NCBI GenBank assembly: GCA_003232965.1
Contig: QIKG01000238.1
Coordinates: forward strand, 1-7,216
Source of the DNA: Oceanospirillales bacterium
GTDB taxonomy: Bacteria; Pseudomonadota; Gammaproteobacteria; Xanthomonadales; SZUA-36
Length of the DNA stretch: 7,216 nucleotides
Reading direction: 5' to 3'
Shown: positions 5,064 to 7,216 of the stretch, in pieces
Layout of the letters: the number at the start of each line of letters is the position of its first letter
Position numbering within the stretch: position 1 is the first letter of the stretch
Program-made: the position numbers and the translations under genes
The notes under the pieces: model-generated
The model's database searches: none
What the model saw: only the letters and a program-made list of their open reading frames with translations
What the model was told of the DNA's origin: nothing

Positions 5064-6238
5064 ATGTCAACTGAAAAAACTTTAAAACTAGCAACCCGGG
5101 TAATTCATGCCGGCCAAGCACCTGACCCATCGACTGGCGCGGTGATGATGCCGATTTACGCTACATCTACTTATGCGCAAAAATCGCCGGGTGAGCATCA
5201 AGGCTATGAATACTCAAAATCCAACTCGGATGGCGTATGAACGCTGTATCGCTGATCTTGAAGATGGCAAGGCAGGCTTTGCATTTGCATCGGGTATGGC
5301 CGCCAGCGCAACGGTGCTGGAGCTGTTAAATCACGGTGATCATGTGCTCGCCATGGATGACCTTTACGGTGGTACTTATCGATTGTTTGAATTGGTTCGC
5401 ACTCGAATTGGTTCGCACTCGTTCTGCAGGCTTGCAGTTCGACTTTTCCGACCTCTCTGATCTGGAGATTTTGCGTTCGCTGATTAGGCCCAATACCCGC
5501 ATGATCTGGCTCGAATCACCCACGAACCCGATGCTTAAGCTGGTGGATATTGCCGCAATTGCAGCGATAGCCAAAGAAATTAACGCCATATTAGTCGTCG
5601 ATAACACCTTTGCGACACCTTTATTGCAACAGCCGCTAAATATGGGTGCGGATATTGTGGTTCATTCTGCTACCAAATATTTGAATGGGCATTCCGATAT
5701 AGTCGGCGGGATTGCAGTGGTAGGGGATAATCCTGATTTGATTGAGCGGGTTGCTTACCTGCAGAATGCTGCGGGCGCTATAGCCGGCCCTTTTGATAGC
5801 TTTCTGGCCTTGCGCGGTTTGAAAACACTTTCCCTAAGAATGCGCGCCCACTGTGAGAATGCACTGACCATTGCCAACTGGCTGGTCAATGACGGGCGGG
5901 TTAAGCAGGTTATTTATCCGGGCCTTGAGCAGCATCCACAGCATAGCTTGGCGATGAGGCAGATGAATGGCACAGGTGGCGGGATTATCAGTATAGAACT
6001 GGAAGGCGGAATGGCGGGTGCCAGACGCTTTCTTGAAAGCTTGCAACTGTTCACCCTGGCAGAAAGCCTAGGTGGGGTAGAAAGTTTGGCCAATCACCCG
6101 GCGATTATGACCCATGCCACTGTGCCGGTTGAAATCCGTGAAGCTTTGGGTGTAACGGATGGTCTTGTTAGGCTGTCGGTGGGGATTGAGGATGCCGGTG
6201 ATCTTATCAACGATCTAGATCAAGCTTTGGCAAACTGA
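5064..6238 (+). pseudogene. Cystathionine gamma-lyase/gamma-synthase, broken by two frameshifts
   Basis: Homology to the Cys/Met-metabolism PLP enzymes (fold type I) runs from ATG 5064 (ribosome site AGGAA, 5052-5056) to TGA 6236-6238, but in three successive frames. Frame one ends at TGA 5238-5240 after 58 residues (to G-Y-E-Y-S). Homology resumes one frame over with Q-N-P-T-R-M-A-Y-E at 5215. A perfect 16-bp tandem duplication at 5389-5420 shifts it again, and the third frame carries the rest. The family pattern between Y-E-Y-S and N-P-T-R implies about 8 missing bases at the first site. Restoring 8 and removing 16 gives exactly 388 codons, the family length. In that numbering S-G-M-A is at 79-82, Y104-G-G-T-Y follows the D-D-L motif, D177-N-T-F binds the PLP ring and Lys202 in S-A-T-K carries PLP. 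It would split cystathionine to cysteine after the upstream beta-synthase (28-bp gap). Lyase and gamma-synthase activity cannot be told apart from sequence alone. As written, no full-length enzyme is made. Confidence 0.9.
5389..5420 (+). repeat. Perfect 16-bp tandem duplication inside the gamma-lyase gene
   Basis: GAATTGGTTCGCACTC occurs at 5389-5404 and again, immediately, at 5405-5420. Sixteen is not a multiple of three, so the duplication shifts the frame. Dropping one copy restores a family-like reading, R-L-F-E-L-V-R-T-R-S-A-G-L-Q-F-D. It is a recent slippage or recombination event, or an assembly duplication, and would be expected to be revertible. Confidence 0.95.
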
Positions 6239-6300
6239 ATGGGTTAGAATAATATTAGTTGTTAGTTATTGTTTATTAAGTTATTTCATTAGTAGTTCAT

Positions 6301-6357
6301 AGCCGGAACCAACATCATAAGGATGTTTGTTGATGTTTGTTTCGGGCTTAGTTTTAT
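6301..6357 (+). terminator. Imperfect long hairpin downstream of the gamma-lyase gene
   Basis: Bases 6301-6317 pair with 6331-6348 in a long imperfect stem (two mismatches and a one-base bulge) closing with AGCC/GGCT, with a 13-base loop. The following TTAGTTTTATT is T-rich but interrupted. It is a plausible but weak terminator for the transsulfuration unit. Confidence 0.4.
6322..6341 (+). repeat. Perfect 10-bp tandem repeat in the intergenic spacer
   Basis: GATGTTTGTT occurs at 6322-6331 and again at 6332-6341 with no gap. It forms part of the loop and right arm of the imperfect hairpin at 6301-6348, and either copy could pair with AACATC in the left arm, so two alternative stems are possible. 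Confidence 0.85.
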
Positions 6358-6374
6358 TAAATAGAGGCAATTCC

Positions 6375-7216
6375 ATGAAAAAAATTCTTCTGTTCACTTT
6401 TCTACTGCTGCTGAGTCTTGCGGTTACCGCCCAGCACAAAAGCCTGAAAGATGTCCTCAGCGAGCACCAACTTGATAACGGTATGCGGTTTTTGCTAGTA
6501 CAACGCGATGGCGCACCAATGATTTCAGCTGGCTGGGTAGCTCATGTAGGTTCGGCTAACGAGCGGCCGGGAATCACCGGGATGTCACACCTGTTCGAAC
6601 ACATGATGTTCAAAGGTAGCAGCACGATTGGCGTAAAAGATGCGAAACTGGATGATCAACTGCGAGCCGAACTGGATGAGTTGCGTGCCCAAATGTTTGA
6701 ACTGGAACGCGATAGCCGCCTCAAGGTACGCACAGGCGTAGCAGAGTCGATGTCAGATACTTCATTGCAAAGTGATGAAATGAAGGCCTTGGAGAGCAAG
6801 TTCCAAGCCGTAATAGAGCAGCAACGGGAAAACTTAATTAAAGACCAGTTCGACCAGATTTATACCGAGCAGGGTGCAACTGGCATGAACGCGTTCACCA
6901 ATACCGATATGACCGTTTATTTTATCCGTGTGCCTAAAAATAAGCTGGAGTTATGGTTCTGGATGGAAAGTGAGCGCTTATCGGATCCTGTTTTCCGTGA
7001 GTTTTATTCCGAAAGAGATGTAGTTTATGAAGAGCGTCGGTTACGTACCGAATCAACACCCACAGGCAAACAGAATGAAGTGTATAACTCGATGTATTGG
7101 CGTGGTCACCCCTACGGTTGGCCGGTGGTGGGTTGGCCTAGCGATATTTCTGCGATTACTCGTGAACAGGCAGAAGACTTTTTCGATATCTACTATGCAC
7201 CGAATAATTTAACCGC
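6375..7216 (+). CDS. Exported M16-family zinc metallopeptidase (3' truncated by window)
   Basis: This frame is open to the end of the window (280 codons plus two bases). A secretion signal is visible: M-K-K, hydrophobic 4-16 and a probable cut after T-A (residue 19). There is no lipobox Cys, so the protein is probably periplasmic. The M16 zinc motif H-x-x-E-H is present at 72-76 (H-L-F-E-H), within G-M-S-H-L-F-E-H-M-M-F-K-G. The third ligand is expected in V-V-Y-E-E-R-R at 216-222 (Glu219 or Glu220). Between them, residues about 88-160 are a charged, helical, coiled-coil-like insertion that stretches the usual spacing of about 75 residues to about 145. N-A-F-T-N-T-D-M-T at 172-180 and G-H-P-Y-G at 244-248 are further family landmarks. 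Ribosome site AGAGG (6363-6367) lies 7 bases before the ATG. Members degrade peptides in the periplasm. A second, inactive M16 domain probably follows downstream. Confidence 0.9.
   Translation, partial: MKKILLFTFLLLLSLAVTAQHKSLKDVLSEHQLDNGMRFLLVQRDGAPMISAGWVAHVGSANERPGITGMSHLFEHMMFKGSSTIGVKDAKLDDQLRAELDELRAQMFELERDSRLKVRTGVAESMSDTSLQSDEMKALESKFQAVIEQQRENLIKDQFDQIYTEQGATGMNAFTNTDMTVYFIRVPKNKLELWFWMESERLSDPVFREFYSERDVVYEERRLRTESTPTGKQNEVYNSMYWRGHPYGWPVVGWPSDISAITREQAEDFFDIYYAPNNLT

Noticed and set aside
5336..6238. Treating the last part of the gamma-lyase gene as a separate 300-residue enzyme starting at 5336
   Set aside because: The residues before the 16-bp duplication in this frame do not match the family, and homology upstream continues in other frames. 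It is the 3' part of a broken gene.
7027..7212. Plus-strand 61-codon frame near the window end
   Set aside because: It is an out-of-frame reading inside the M16 peptidase, whose own frame carries family motifs across the same bases.
1..7216. CRISPR array, tRNA, rRNA, insertion sequence or prophage signals
   Set aside because: No regularly spaced repeats, cloverleaf, transposase or integrase frames, or terminal inverted repeats with target duplications were seen.

Overview
The window looks like a chromosomal stretch of a moderate-GC gammaproteobacterium. The evidence is the gene types: a maleylacetoacetate isomerase, paired DUF4398/OmpA lipoproteins, a DhlA-like haloalkane dehalogenase, a DUF465 protein, a cystathionine beta-synthase followed by a cystathionine gamma-lyase/synthase, and an exported M16 peptidase. 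The mix would suit a marine Cellvibrionales-like lineage, but that is inference and no species is claimed. There is no sign of a CRISPR array, IS element, prophage, tRNA or rRNA.

Layout. Positions 1-240 hold the 3' end of maleylacetoacetate isomerase (tyrosine/homogentisate catabolism). Positions 274-1823 hold two lipoprotein genes overlapping by one base (TAATG): a small DUF4398 protein and a DUF4398-plus-OmpA protein, probably an outer-membrane/peptidoglycan tether pair. The second has an abnormal C-terminal tail that runs 88 bp into the convergent haloalkane dehalogenase gene (1736-2641, minus strand). Positions 2642-3323 have no intact gene but hold the remains of a small ORF (2893-3038, frame-broken), several hairpins, a 23-codon micro-ORF and a strong intrinsic terminator (3255-3286). 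A DUF465/YdcH-like gene (3324-3527) follows and ends at a second, very strong terminator (3563-3607), which lies only 24 bp before the next gene.

Positions 3632-6238 are a two-gene reverse-transsulfuration unit: cystathionine beta-synthase with a C-terminal CBS-domain pair (homocysteine + serine to cystathionine), then a cystathionine gamma-lyase/synthase-type PLP enzyme 28 bp downstream. The second gene is broken twice, by an inferred 8-base loss near 5211-5222 and by a perfect 16-bp tandem duplication at 5389-5420. Undoing both gives one 388-codon reading frame, the normal family size. After an AT-rich spacer with an imperfect hairpin and a 10-bp tandem duplication, an exported M16 zinc peptidase starts at 6375 and runs off the window.

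No clearly new multi-gene system is visible. The most notable features are the slippage-type lesions in the second transsulfuration gene, the suspected stop-codon loss in the OmpA-family gene, and the small-ORF/terminator-rich intergenic region. Several of these are single-base or short-repeat differences, so sequencing or assembly error must be excluded first.
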